Counted from the first letter of the stretch, positions 11,820 through 23,944 are shown. The stretch is DNA of 64,000 nt from Zygaena filipendulae (GCA_907165275.2 OU015660.1:3784501-3848500); one strand, 5' to 3'. The notes: generated by a model not told the origin, from the sequence alone. Numbers and translations: made by a program.

Positions 11820-11955
11820 GTTAAATACATATTTACCCTAACGAGGGAATCGAACCCATTATACCATACGTATGGTAGTACTTATAGTCAGGTTCGCTAT
11901 CACTATAGTATTATATTATCTGTGCTATAGACCAACGATGCTGTAATTGCTGTGA
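11820..11955 (-). mobile_element. tRNA-derived SINE head, antisense, carrying a micro-insertion
   Basis: The minus strand holds a B box GGTTCGATTCC (11846-11856) and an A-box-like region around GCATCGTTGGTCTA. Between them, at 11909-11924, a 16-bp insertion is flanked by CTATAG on both sides; it is reported separately. A related and more decayed head lies at about 30,420-30,520. Confidence 0.6.
11909..11924 (+). repeat. Micro-insertion of the TATTATATTATCTGTG type (site B)
   Basis: TATTATATTATCTGTG is flanked by CTATAG at 11903-11908 and 11925-11930. Removing the insert and one CTATAG restores a plausible SINE head. Confidence 0.6.
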
Positions 11956-12224
11956 GTAAAAAAAATAATCCTAGTTACCTGAAACATCTAAAATTAACTC
12001 AGGAATTTTCAATTTCCTTTGAACGGACAAATCGCATAAAAAGTTAGGTAAAGCAAGCGTCTTAGAATTGGACTAGGTAGCGAATATACGGTGTACCTAA
12101 TACTGCGAAGTTTCTTAGCGATTTTGTTTAATTGAACAGATTATTATTAGGCTTAAAGTCAAGTTGCCACTACTTTCAATCGAATGAAACGTACACATAA
12201 CTAGTTATAAAAACCCTAGAACTG

Positions 12225-12505
12225 ATGACGTATAGGGTTGTCCAATCATGTAACCATGCCTCCCCGCTAATCAAGCGGTTCCGGGTTCGATTCCCGGTGG
12301 GGGTGAACTTTGTGTGATGAACGTAGGGTTCCACTTACCAGTCGCGGCGTGTTTATATATTCAGTACAATATATTAAGCGACGAATATAATATATTGTAC
12401 TATAGATTATTATGTAATAATATGTAGTGGGTACATGGGTCGTCCTCCATGAGTGGGTATATACCACATTTGCTTGGTTTCCACGACACAAGCTTATAGT
12501 TTAGT
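12225..12505 (+). mobile_element. tRNA-derived SINE, copy 2
   Basis: It shares with copy 1 at 738 the block CCCCGCTAATCAAG-GGTTCCGGG, the B box GGTTCGATTCC (12284-12294), GGGTTCCACTTACCAGTCG, GTGTTTATATATTCAGTACA and the closing TTGCTTGGTTTCCACGACAC. The central AT-rich palindrome (AATATATT...AATATATT) is longer than in copy 1, and the 3' tail is truncated after TTAGTGTAAT. Confidence 0.8.
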
Positions 12506-13820
12506 GTAATCTTTCTCTCTGATGACCTATGTCGTGGTAGGTCTAACTATCTTTATGCCTAACTCGCGATTTGATTAGTCATAACGCGAAGTAGTTGTTC
12601 TGCGTATTGGTATACCCCGCGAAAAGGTTTTTTTATTCCAATTTTTTGTCGAACTGAGGCATGAAATATTTTCACATTTGATACGATACGAGGCTTATAT
12701 TGACTGTGCAAGTTGTTTTTAACATTAAACGCTAACAAATACGACAGCAAATGCCTCGTGCTAATAAATCAACAGAGTTAATCGCGTGGATGGACAAACA
12801 AAGCAACTAAACATGCACATAAAGTTGCTAGAAGCGGTTTACAACTTCTGTCACTCACATTAGCCGCTACAGCTACCTTTACTCGTGCCTCCGTGTATAT
12901 TTAATGCGGCTTAGCGAGCCGACCACCACATTGTTTATTTATTGCGAAACTAGGACTAATTTCGAAACCCAAATTATAAAATTGAAAATAAATGGTTACT
13001 CATAAGATTTTGTTTGTAAGAATCAATTAAATGCTGACATATACTTACATTTAATGAAGATTCGCTCGTTTGTCTATAGACAAAGTGCGGGGGCTAAAAT
13101 TTTTCCTCGAACTGAATTTTCATGCTTAAAATAATACACCACTATAGGCTAAGTTATGATGATATTTGCAAATAATTGAAAATAGATCAAGTGCGTTGAA
13201 ATCTGACTTAAGACAAATTCATTTATTATGGGTACATGTAATATCATTATAAAAAAGTTATTAGGTAGCTACGTAGGTATACGCACCTACTCTCTGGGTA
13301 TACGTATATTTGACGAGTAATGCAACGGTCATCAATTTTTTCGCCCCATGATCGAAAAAGTTCTCATTAAAACAAATATAAGTATCCTTTTTATTACAGT
13401 TTTCCATTAAATTTCACACAATTTTCATGTACTTGTCGTCCATTTCACATTTATTTTAAAATCGTTCCAGACATGAACAAAGATAACTGTAAAAAAAAAA
13501 ACAATTAAATGTTTCACGATTCATAAACCGATGGTAATTGATAAATTGAGAAAATGTTATGGCATATTTTTATATTTTAAGAGTTGATCGCACAGTAGTT
13601 GGCATTTCTCTTATCTCTAGTTTCAGTAAATTACCTACCTCATGAAGTAGTAAAGTTCTCTGCTACCGGAAACAGGCGGGAAATGTGGCGCGCGGAGGGC
13701 ATTCGTTTTGAATTTAGAATAAGGTGCGCCGAGGAACTACGGTTGTAATAAGTTCTATTTAAATGGAGCTTCTAAATATTTAGTTTTTACGTAGGTAGGT
13801 ACCTACATCTATCTATCTAT
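12506..13820. other. Non-coding, nothing recognised
   Basis: No gene or repeat family is recognised. GTAGGTAGGTACCTACATC at the right edge is the simple GTAGGTA-type sequence seen throughout the window. Confidence 0.4.
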
Positions 13821-14091
13821 ACTATAATAAAAGAATAGAATCCGCGATTCTGTACATTACATATTTTTACCTAAAATTGAGAGGGGTGATAAAAGAAGAG
13901 TAACTAAGCCCAAAAAAAAGTTTGTAAAATTATTTTCTGTCTGTCTGTCTGTTCGCGATAATCTCTGCATCTACTGAACCGATTGTCATGCTGGAGCTAC
14001 ATATAGGCTTTGTTTCATTGAAATCGGATGTCGGAAAAAAATGGTTGTATAAAAACCTTTCATGCGGGTGAAACCGCGGGGCACAGCTAGT
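13821..14091 (-). repeat. CCGCGG-head repeat, tail variant with AGAGGGGTGATAAAAG
   Basis: An antisense copy in which the usual body is replaced by another tail: AATAGAATCCGCGATTCTGT, TCTGTCTGTCTGTCTGTTCG, then CTACTGAACCGATTGTCATG. It closes with GGTGAAACCGCGGGGCACAG and CTAGT. A related tail occurs at 60,588-60,861. Confidence 0.75.
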
Positions 14092-14307
14092 CTTATGAAT
14101 AAAAGATAAACAGAATAAAGTGGGTAGAAAAAATTGATAGTGAGCTCTACTAAAAATAATGATGTTGCTGTTTATTTTTAGTCAAATATCTACCTAATAA
14201 TAACTTATACATTGTTGTGAAATTAAAAGTCCAATAAAAGTCTTGTAAAATTATTCCACTATCTGATTTTTTTCTTCATTACTTTTTGTAAGGAACGATT
14301 TTACTAC

Positions 14308-14374
14308 TCTTTATCCCGAAATTCCCGCGGGATCTCCAAAATTAATGCGGTCGAAACTGCGGGTAACAGCTAGT
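14308..14374 (-). repeat. CCGCGG-head repeat, head fragment
   Basis: CTCTTTATCCCGAAATTCCC to GTAACAGCTAGT, antisense; only the head remains. Confidence 0.7.
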
Positions 14375-16198
14375 AAATAATAAAGTCATAAAATAAACCG
14401 TAATAATAAGTGAACCTTATAAAATTAACGACGTTATAGCGTAATGAAATTATCAAATAATTTCTTGTCACATTTTAAACAATATTTTAATGGAGATTTA
14501 TAATTTCTAATTTCGTGCACCAACCCTTTAGGACGAAGGTTTTGGGCTATTGTAAAATAGCGGAAGTGGTAGGGTGTGCCACGGACATTAAATTAGAGTC
14601 ATTATAGGGCGAGCCGGCGGCATCTCTGACCCCTTTTTTAACGATGTTCATTTAAAGGCGCCCCTAAATCAAGTTGCAATACTTTTTTCATGAAGCTTCG
14701 TTATATTTGTTGATAATTTTTATTTTCGTTGTGTAACTTTTTGGTTCTTTTGAAATCTAAGCTCTATTCAATTTTTTTTCTTGAAAAATATATATCGCAC
14801 ATACCTATTGATTGTGAAATGCAGATATGTAGGTACAATGTAGGTACATTCTTCACGTTACATAATACAATATTACCAATTTTAACAACAAATCTGTGCC
14901 TATATAAAATTTTGGATTGGTTTTTACATTAGAAATATCAAACAATAAAAATAGCGAGGATAACCAATAGAATAGAAATTTTAAATAATAATTTACACAT
15001 TCTACATAACGGCTAGTTTAACAACTAGCTATCCCTCACGGTTTTTACCGATCTACGGCAGTTTATCTCCTCATGAAATTGTTTTACTTTTTAGGTATTT
15101 AGGCAAATAACAAATATTAAAATTTACACATATTATCTAAAATAATGTAAGACAACAAAAGTACGAGATACTTGACATAACATAAGGGAGTAGTAATGAT
15201 ATTTCGAAATATATATCCAACATATTATTCAGCGAAAAAAATGAGGAACGTTTTTCCTAACGGGTTGTATAAATATTCTATACGATAACACAGGTCTTTT
15301 ATAAACAGCATACAATATATTATGTAGACGTACTGTCGTTTAATACAGAAGTTCCAAGGACGATACCGACAAAAAGCTCCGAATAGGCACACACACTACA
15401 CGCGTACAATGTATGTGCATGTATAAAGAAAACAGGTAGCAGGAGGCACCTTTCAAAATCTCTACCCTACTTTCTCCACGCTAATATACACAAAATAAAG
15501 ATGAGTACATAAATCTGATTATATTTCGAGTTCGTTAAACTTTTATTCCCCGAAAGGACTTCCAATTCATTCTATAATCGAACAGTTTCTACCTACTATA
15601 TAGGTAGCCCCAGGCAAAATGGATTTTAGCCCACCACATAAATTTTAGGTGAATTTCGGTAAGAACCGTAGCTAAGGCCCGTTCTGTGCTGAGTTCAAGG
15701 TCAATAATGCCGTGTCGACGAGACCCAAATCGTAAACAATCATGAAATACATATTAATGGTTTATTTGTAACCCGTTGAAAAAATAATACGAACTGCCAA
15801 AAACTACGTTTTGTACGAGGTATCCGGCGAAGGTTGTTCAGTCAAATGATTTAGTTTCCAATTTCTTCTCATTTTACTATTTGCATCTCAATCTAACTTC
15901 GCATCATGATAATCTCATTTGTTTCATACATTGAAATTGGCACGAAAAATATTTGACACTCAAAAACTACTACGTGTATCTATACGTAATTACGATTGAT
16001 AAAATTTATTGTTTGTTATGTAAATGCCAGTATTTGGAGCTACGGGTAGGTACCTAAGAAGCAATGAATCGATTGACGCAAATTGATTCCATTTAATAAC
16101 GGAATCAAATTTTATTTCAATGCCAAAGTAATCTTTTATTTTCCCTTTTTATGTTAAAACACGAAAACGCCAGGTTACATGGAGGAAATTATTAATCA
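14375..16198. other. Non-coding, nothing recognised
   Basis: AT-rich sequence with no supported gene. A weak relic of the repeat head (CTAGCTATCCCTCACGGTTT) is visible at about 15,026-15,045. Confidence 0.4.
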
Positions 16199-16390
16199 CT
16201 AGCTGATCCCCGCGGTTTCACCCGTGATAAGTTCGGAGTCCCGCTGGAACTTCGGAATAAAAAGTACCCTATATCCTTCCCTGTACCGCTGACAACGTTT
16301 ATGCAAAATTTTATGATGATCGGTTGAGCCGTTAAGGCGTAAAAGCGTACCAAACAAACTTACACTCGCATTTATAATATTAGTAAGGAT
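16199..16390 (+). repeat. CCGCGG-head repeat, full copy
   Basis: CTAGCTGATCCCCGCGGTTT at the head; TGATGATCGGTTGAGCCGTT and AAGGCGTAAAAGCGTACC in the body; CGCATTTATAATATTAGTAA-GGAT at the tail. This is the commonest tail type in the window. Confidence 0.85.
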
Positions 16391-18838
16391 TGAACAATTG
16401 TGAATAGATAGATAGGTATCCTATTTTTATACCTAGGTATATTTTGACGAAAGGGTTCTAACCAAAATTAACGGTGGAAAGATTAATAGAAGGTAAAAAG
16501 AAAAAGCAGCCTCATTAAATGTTTATTCAGAGCAATGTAATTCCAACAAAAAATATACAAAGCCATTTCTTAACATAGACTTGACGAGTTTCCATAATAA
16601 CGAAGACTTGTATCCAGTTTTGTATACGAAACCTTATAGATAAGTTCCTCCTTTTTTCAAGTACCGACAGTATAATGAGCTAGTTTCATTAAATCTGTAG
16701 CTTGTTTTCGTAACAGAACTAAAAAGAAAACCAACTGAGGATTTTGAAATGACAATGAAAGAGTTTCTAAGAAAGAAAATTTCTGTTAATTACGCATATC
16801 ACGTTCCTATTTATCTTTGAAATGGGCGACATTGAGTTACTGTTTTATCTTAGGATTTTTGTCGTTTTTTTTTTTTATAAAAGTTTTACTTATTTTTTTA
16901 TTTTAAATTACAAATTGCAGAAGTGAAGAAAATACCTATACCGAGAACAAAAATAGAGTTACCTAGGTGACATCCGCCATCAAATTCATGCGTCAGCTTG
17001 AACAAGGAAAAAATCTATAAAGAAAATAATTATCTCGTTAAATATACAATAAAATGCTGCAATAGAGGTGAGTATGTATGTTGGTTGAAAATATTTCAAA
17101 GAAAATAATACAGGGCCGAGATTATAATACTTCGGCTACAGCAGAAGCCAGAAGAACGAGTTTTATAATCTTCTTCTTCTTCTTTAATAATGGCGTCTAT
17201 AATTATAATTTGCCAATGACAATGTTTTATAATCTCTGTCTAGGTTTGCACGTGCGGGTGATACCAAAACTAATAAACAGAATTGAACGAGGATTAGGTA
17301 TTTGTCCTTCGCATAATATAACATTAAGCTTTCTTTAATCGCAAATCAATTCATGAAAAGATAAGTTATAATAATTTCATACCAATGGCGTAAAATCTAT
17401 ATACTCGTATAATAAGATATAGTATCTATTTGTTGGAATTTCGAGATTATTGAGCAAAATTTACCTTTGGACGTCACTTTCTATCAACAATGTGTAGGTA
17501 AGAAGCCCCAAAAATGTTAGGTTAAGATCGAAACTCGTAAATCACTGATCCAATAAATAAGGCTGACTTAGAGTTTCTAAGCCTTATGTAAGTAGCACTT
17601 AGAGATCGTATGTGTTAGGCTACTAAGTAGGTTTTTGGTGGCTAAATTATAGATATTCACGATTCTTAACCGGGGTTTGAACAAAGACTACGAATGTAAT
17701 GAATGAGGACCAAAAGAAAACGTATCAGCTTCATATATAAATGGAATCACTCAGTTCAATTTAGGTGCATCCATTTCTAAAAATCGAAATAATTTGAAAT
17801 TCGGTAGACGTATGAACTTATATGCCAGTAATTGAATTCTCACCAGAATCATTAGCTCTTAGATATCGCAGGTTATAAAAGTGGTTTAATCGTTTTATAC
17901 CTAACAGATGGAGCTAGAATTTGTTCATGCACGTATTTAGTTTAAACTTACAAGAAGTACCAATTTATAGTCGGTTATTCAAGGTACATATGTAATTGAG
18001 CGAAGGCAATGAATGAAAAGCAACAGTAATATGCAGTAATGAATATTCAGGTGAGTGGACACAAGCTTTCTAATTATTCCAGGAAGCACCACGGGTATGT
18101 CTCGCCATGCATAAGTTAAATATGTAACTACATTCATGAGTCAAGAGTTTCCTAGTTTTGTGGTCTCTGCTCTAATAGTGAATGCAAGTTATTTCCCCGG
18201 AGATAAAATATCTGGACGTAACTGGCTCTTGCTTCGAGTAAACTTTAAAGCAAAACTGCAAAGTCAACTAACTAAAGCTACTTGATTAACTGCTGCAGCA
18301 CAACAAAGCAAAATAATACTATGTACTTAGCCGTATTAAATGGATGGAGGGAGAACGGGGTACGGGCGTCTACCACCGAGGAAAAAAATAGTTTATTGTA
18401 AACTTTAAAATGCACTAATATGCGGACGGGATACTAAAATGGGGATTACTGAAAACATTGTGGAGGTTTCTGGGGTGAGGTGTGTTTAAGATCAAGATGA
18501 GGGAACTGTATCCGAAGATATATACAATTTTTTTTATTTTTCCATCCTTAAATTTCCATTACATAACTGCAATAACCAGTTAAAGTAACTCAATAAAAAT
18601 AATCACAAAAAAATGGGTTGTGCTGAATATTTCACTCCAACTACTCTAGCTAGATGGATAATTTCAAATATCTGCATATGTTATTATGCAGACCATTGCG
18701 CTGTGTAAATATTAAAATATGCTAAAAAAACATTAGCATTGGGTAACAACATTCCTTCTAATATTACAACACCCATGTCCCTAAATTCAGTTAGCTTATC
18801 AAAATAGGGCGTTCGTCTAAGAAAGGATTTATTAATTA
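16391..18838. other. Non-coding, nothing recognised
   Basis: Long AT-rich stretch with a poly-T run near 16,866. The frame at 17,078-17,338 has no family signature and no splice context. Confidence 0.4.
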
Positions 18839-19028
18839 CTAGCTGCGCCCCGCGGTTTTACCCGCGGTAATTTCAGAGTTCCCGCGAGACTTCCGGGATA
18901 AAAAGTACCCTGTGTCCTTCTCTGTACCCCTAACAATGTGCATGCTAAATTTCATCTACATCCGTTCAGCCGTTTTAGCGTGATTGAGTAACAAACATCC
19001 AAACATCCACATTTATATTAGTAGGATT
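18839..19028 (+). repeat. CCGCGG-head repeat, full copy
   Basis: CTAGCTGCGCCCCGCGGTTT head, GTACCCTGTGTCCTTCTCTG body, ATCCGTTCAGCCGTTTTAGC and TGATTGAGTAACAAACATCC tail, ending TTATATTAGTAGGAT. The TGATTGAGTAACAAACATCC variant recurs at 46,590 and, inverted, at 47,594. Confidence 0.85.
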
Positions 19029-19131
19029 AGTACTTTATAATTATCTTTCAAAACTTCAAAGTATACTTATGTCAAAAACTATTTACTCCCTTAATTTTTA
19101 GGTATAGGTATAGTATGCAAAATTTAATGTA

Positions 19132-19302
19132 GTTTCAGCCACGTCAATTTCGGAGTTCCCGTGGGAATTCCGGGATAAAAAGTACCTTATGTCCTTCTCT
19201 GTACCCCTGAAAATGTGTAAGACAAATTTCATGATGATCGATCGAGCCATTAAGGCGTGAAAGCGTAACGAACAAACAAACTCTATTTCGCATCTATAGA
19301 CA
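19132..19302 (+). repeat. CCGCGG-head repeat, head partly lost
   Basis: CGGAGTTCCCGTGGGAATTC, CCTTATGTCCTTCTCTGTAC, TGATGATCGATCGAGCCATT and AAGGCGTGAAAGCGTAACG are all present in order. The first part of the head is decayed. Confidence 0.75.
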
Positions 19303-19410
19303 TCTAGACATATAAATAAAATTGAAGTATCTGTTTTTAATTTCAAATAAACAGCTTAAATGCATATGAAAGTATATACGGTACTAACATCAAAAAATCA
19401 ATTTTTAAAT

Positions 19411-19590
19411 TTTTTCTCTGTCTGTCTGTCCGTTTGTTCCGGGTAATTTCTGAAACGGCTGGACTGATTTAAACGGGACTTTTACTGGCAGGTAGCTGGT
19501 ATTATAAGGAGTGACTTAGACTACTCTTTATCCCAAATTACTGAGGGACCTTTGAAATTAACGCGGGTGAAACTGCGGGGCACAGTTAGT
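19411..19590 (-). repeat. CCGCGG-head repeat, short-tail variant
   Basis: Antisense; TCTGTCTGTCCGTTTGTTCC tail side, GAAACGGCTGGACTGATTTA, then ACGCGGGTGAAACTGCGGGG and CAGTTAGT. Confidence 0.7.
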
Positions 19591-19837
19591 TTATAATATT
19601 TATAAGGATTTCTACCTTCTAGAAACCCACACGAACTTACGCAAAAAAAGAAAACATTCTTTGATGATGCTTTACTACTTATAGAAGGGCGAAGCAACTT
19701 TGCCAACAGATCCCGGCAAGATTTATCTAATCCCCGACACATCTCCTCCGGGATGAAATGGGATTAACGTCTTCTCTACAAAGGCGAGTCAAATTGTTAA
19801 AAACAATTCAATACGTAACATCATAAATAACACAATG

Positions 19838-19896
19838 CTAACTGTTGCCCGCGGTTTCACCCGTGTTAATTTCGGAGTTCCTGCGGGAAATACCTA
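19838..19896 (+). repeat. CCGCGG-head repeat, head only
   Basis: CTAACTGTTGCCCGCGGTTT to GGAGTTCCTGCGGGAAATAC. The body is missing. Confidence 0.65.
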
Positions 19897-20048
19897 AAGC
19901 TGTATTGCCAATTTTTATTTTATTCGTATTATACGTTTTTATTATTGTCTTGACGAACGGGTGTCTTATTATTACAATTTTGCTCGTAAGAATGTGTGAA
20001 AATAAATCAGCTCATGATTTCTATAGATATTTATTATTTTATTTTGTA

Positions 20049-20215
20049 CTAGCTGTTCCCTGCGGTTTTACCCGCGATAAGTTCGGGGTTCCCGTAAGAA
20101 TTCCGGAATAAAAATCCTAAGTTACTCCTTATAACATTAGCTATCTGCGAGTGAAAGTTCCGTCAAAATCGGTCCAGGTGTTTCAGAGATCAGCCGGAAC
20201 ACACAGACAGACAGC
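20049..20215 (+). repeat. CCGCGG-head repeat, tail variant with ACACACAGACAGACAG
   Basis: CTAGCTGTTCCCTGCGGTTT head, CCGTCAAAATCGGTCCAGGT and GATCAGCCGGAACACACAGA at the end. The tail corresponds to the one in the antisense copy at 19,411. Confidence 0.7.
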
Positions 20216-20743
20216 TAGTAAAATATATAAAGTCCGTAACTCTGTGTCCACTTAGTTCTTCTAAATCATATAAAGGTTTTGATGACGTTTTCACTGTTAG
20301 TTTCTTCCAGACGATTTAAGTACAGGTTATAATACGAGTTTCCCAGAGAGTACTAAATTTCATATGTGTGAGATTATATACGCACTGAATACAAAAGAAG
20401 ATATTTTTGAACTTTCTTGTCATAAAATTATACTTAATATTATGTTTATTTGAATGCAGGGTTAATTATATTTATAACTACTGCTGTTTTCCTTGACTTT
20501 CGTATAAGAAGAGTTTTGATCTGTCTGTCAAAGAAAAGTTCCGACATAAAATTTCAGAAAAGTTACTGAAATGTAAGAGAGTATAAGATTTTTAGTTCGG
20601 GAAAATACGAGCAGGTAGGTACATATTGTTTCGGCAAGAACTCTCATATCGAAATTAACTTTATACTATGTAATTATCAATTCAAAGTTCATAGCAATTA
20701 GATGCTACTTTTGAGTAGAACATCCCTACTAATAGGTATATTC

Positions 20744-20825
20744 CCTACTAATATTATAAATGCGAAAGTAATTCCTGCGGGATCTCCGAAATTTCCGCGG
20801 GTGCAACTGCGGGGAACAGCTAGTA
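20744..20825 (-). repeat. CCGCGG-head repeat, internally deleted
   Basis: The tail CCTACTAATATTATAAATGC joins directly to the head CCGCGGGTGCAACTGCGGGG-AACAGCTAGT, with the whole body missing. This copy is an internal deletion derivative. Confidence 0.75.
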
Positions 20826-22433
20826 GGACATAAAACAGAAAAGAAGTTACACAAAGCAATTTTGTAGGTACATGTGCTATGCATAGATTAAGAATGAAGT
20901 TCATTTGTTTAACCTGCCTGGATAATTTACTGGCAACACGCAAAGGTGAAATCGTTAAGAATAGCGCCCCTTTGATGTGAACCACGACATGCGAGTATGT
21001 AACACTAAAAGATTATTTAATCTGTTACCTACTAATTTACCTACACATTGATTTTCAATTAACTCCTATAATAACAAGCTTGTTTATTTTGTTTATTTTT
21101 TAAATAAACAATGTTCGACGTTCACATCGTTTTATAAATAATATTCTCATTTAATTATAATAATTATCAATTTAAGTCGAATAAATTAATGTATTGTAAT
21201 ATAAACATAGAATTTTACCTCTGAATATTAATGCATCCCTTCTTCGCGGTCGAGTTAAAGTCAGTTCACAAAACAAACAGCACTACGTTATGTAACGTGG
21301 AAGCTCGCGTGCGGAGTGCGAACACGTCACGAGTCGTGATTTCACGCGACGACACGTCCACTCCCCACAACAGTAAATGGGGTACTGATTCAAGTTAGTA
21401 CACGACGTCAAGCTCGCAAACAACCGCGTGAAATGCGCAAGTCACGCGGTACTTAACTTATACACCTACTTTTGAAATTTAAATTAGGAAATTTTTCTTT
21501 CGTAGTACGTTTGCACGGTATTGAAAAGATATCCTTGCTACAGTTTAGTTTCATTTTGGTATTTTTGGGATGAGATAGCGTGTTTTCATGAATGACGCGT
21601 CATTCAATCTAAGTTAAATAATGTAGTTTTGAAGTCACCTTGTCTTGGATTCGAACAAAATGCTATATAATCTGTATTATAGATTTTGTGGTGTGATAAA
21701 AAAAATTGTAGCATGACGTACTTTACGTCATAAACATAAAATATAATAATTATGTAGATCGCACACAACTATATCGCTAAGTATTTTAATGGACACGTCC
21801 ATGATAAGCTATATTTTATTTAAGTAAAAGTAATGCATCGCAAATAGTATTATGCTACGGAATGTCATAGCGTACAGCCCGTAGTTTCAAACTATTAAGA
21901 ATACCGAAACCGTCCGTAGTTCGTAGCGGCGTAGCCTTGGTTATACTACGGCGTAGCGCGTTGTGGATGTCCCGTGTCTACATCACAGAACAGAAAATAA
22001 CAGTTAATTTATATGCTCTGTGGTCTACATAACGTATTAGATATCATACGACACAACGTCAGAATAAGAATAATAATTATGTTTAACACTGGCTTTCTCT
22101 GCTCTCATCAACATTCTAGACTAATTCCAGGTGGGAAGCAAATCACACCTACAGTGTGCTACTACGATACTACACACCTACTGCGATAGAACGCCACGCC
22201 ATCAAGAAGTGATTCTTCTTTAAATTTAATTTAAAAGAATGGCCAGATATAGTTAATAACCGCTGCATTCTGATGAAGATTATGGAAACCGTTTATTTCC
22301 CTGTGGACTTGTGTGATGCGATAAGTTATTTCTGTTCATTATATCTTTTAACATATTATATTTAGCTTTCTGAGATTTACAAGTGTGAAATTTGGATTCT
22401 CTCACATTATTTTAATTTAGTTATTAAGTCAGA
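20826..22433. other. Non-coding upstream flank of the LINE; CpG-rich patch
   Basis: No exon is recognised. At about 21,236-21,460 the sequence turns CpG-rich (ACGTGGAAGCTCGCGTGCGG, CACGAGTCGTGATTTCACGC), and an arthropod initiator-like TCAGTT occurs near 21,260. This could be a promoter or untranslated exon of a gene outside the window, but the evidence is weak. Bases 22423-22433 are the left copy of the LINE target-site duplication. Confidence 0.35.
22423..22433 (+). repeat. LINE target-site duplication, left copy
   Basis: ATTAAGTCAGA occurs here and again at 26848-26858 immediately after the A-tail. This places the 5' end of the LINE at about 22434. Confidence 0.85.
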
Positions 22434-22639
22434 TTGAGTTTTTGACTCTCGCTAAGAACGGTTGTGTCACTCTTGCTTGCGCCCTAGATAGTGCTCGAGC
22501 AAAGCGCTGACGCAGCAGCGCAGCTCGTCGCGTCGAACGTGTTTCTCGGTCGCCGCAATGACCCAGATTTACGTATTAAGTGAATCATAATAATTATTTG
22601 TGTTTATTATTAAGGCGAAGCTATTGCTTACAATTAATA

Positions 22640-23944
22640 ATGGATACAATAAAACTTAAAACGGAAACAGAACGCTATTTATTTAAAAGCTATATGGAAG
22701 AAAAAGCCTATCGCGAAGAGTTGCAAAACTTAGTCAACGACCTTAATGCAGAATTAGATGTGCTTCGGCAACAGCTGCAATCTATACAAGATCAGCAATC
22801 AAAAGTGGCATCTGAAAACAAGAAAGAAAATCTCTCTAAAGCCGTTGAGTATGAGACTGACGAAGAGGAACTCGCGAAAGAGACAGGGTGGGTACGTCAG
22901 CAAAGCAGGAAGAAAAGGAAGTTCAATGCGACACTCTCACCACCCCAACAAGGAACATCCGATATTGAAAAGGTAAAGACTAAGAAAAATCCCCTTCCAC
23001 CACCTATTGTGGTTGAGGATATTAAAGATTACCAAAAGTTTTACGATCTTCTCCTAACGAATTTACCTAAAGATTCTTTCAGCACGAAAGTGATGAAGGG
23101 TGATAGAGTTAAAATAAACTCTTCGAATGAAGACGCCTACAGAAATGTCTCAAAGATACTTCTGCAAAACAATTGCAGTTCACATACTTATGAGGATAAA
23201 CAGAACCGACCCATTAGAGTAATGGTAAAAAAATTACACTTCTCTTGCGAACCTCCCAGGATTGTAGATGAACTGAAATCAAAAGGATATAAAATTCTAG
23301 AGGCCGTCAACAAACTGAGTTGGAGAACAAAGAAGCCTATGAACATGTTCATGCTCTCATTTCAAAAAGATGAAGACGTGAAAAATATTTACAGCATCAA
23401 ATCCATATTAGGGTGCAAAGTTGATATTGAGCCAGTTAAATCATCCAAATTAATTCCTCAGTGCAAACGCTGCCAAGCTTATGGTCACACACAAAGATAC
23501 TGTTCTAAAGAACCAAGATGCGTAAAATGCACAGGCAAGCATCTAACTATAGATTGCGAAAAGCCAACAGAAGTGAAGCCGAAATGTCTTCATTGCGGCG
23601 AGCCACATCCTGCAAGCTACAGAGGTTGCATAGTAGCCAAGGAATTACAAGCGATCAAGAATCGAAAAACTAAAGAATCGAAAGAATCGAAAGCCAATAA
23701 GTCAGTGGCTACAAATAATTTTAGTAAAATATCCGTCACTGAACACGTATCAGGCATCACCAAAAATGTGTCGTATGCTCAAGCAACAAAAGGAGCTCAA
23801 CGACAAGCTCAAACTAAGCCTTCTTCTTCAAACAACAGTTTGGATGATAAGTTAAATACAATTATTACTTTTATGTCATCCCTTGACAACAGACTAAAGA
23901 AATTGGAGTGTATCTCCAAAACATCCACTACAACACTCTCTTAA
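22640..23944 (+). CDS. LINE ORF1, gag-like nucleic-acid-binding protein
   Basis: 434 residues from the ATG at 22640; an upstream in-frame GTG at 22580 is not a likely start. In jockey-type elements the ORF1 product coats the element RNA and targets it to the nucleus. Residues 1-60 are rich in E, K, L and Q with heptad character (coiled coil likely). A basic, charged stretch follows, then a PRE_C2HC-like domain at roughly 190-285 (MFMLSF, GCKVDIEPVK). Three zinc knuckles come next: CKRC-X4-H-X4-C, CVKC-X3-H-X4-C and CLHC-X3-H-X6-C. The C-terminal third is Lys/Ser/Thr-rich and ends in a short predicted coiled coil (LDDKLNTIITFMSSLDNRL). Its stop codon TAA shares its last base with the ATG of ORF2 (TAATG), which suggests termination-reinitiation coupling. 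No frameshift or internal stop is seen. Confidence 0.92.
   Translation: MDTIKLKTETERYLFKSYMEEKAYREELQNLVNDLNAELDVLRQQLQSIQDQQSKVASENKKENLSKAVEYETDEEELAKETGWVRQQSRKKRKFNATLSPPQQGTSDIEKVKTKKNPLPPPIVVEDIKDYQKFYDLLLTNLPKDSFSTKVMKGDRVKINSSNEDAYRNVSKILLQNNCSSHTYEDKQNRPIRVMVKKLHFSCEPPRIVDELKSKGYKILEAVNKLSWRTKKPMNMFMLSFQKDEDVKNIYSIKSILGCKVDIEPVKSSKLIPQCKRCQAYGHTQRYCSKEPRCVKCTGKHLTIDCEKPTEVKPKCLHCGEPHPASYRGCIVAKELQAIKNRKTKESKESKANKSVATNNFSKISVTEHVSGITKNVSYAQATKGAQRQAQTKPSSSNNSLDDKLNTIITFMSSLDNRLKKLECISKTSTTTLS

Noticed and set aside
22580..22639. Longer ORF1 starting at 22,580
   Set aside because: The first codon there is GTG, not ATG; the first ATG in frame is at 22,640.
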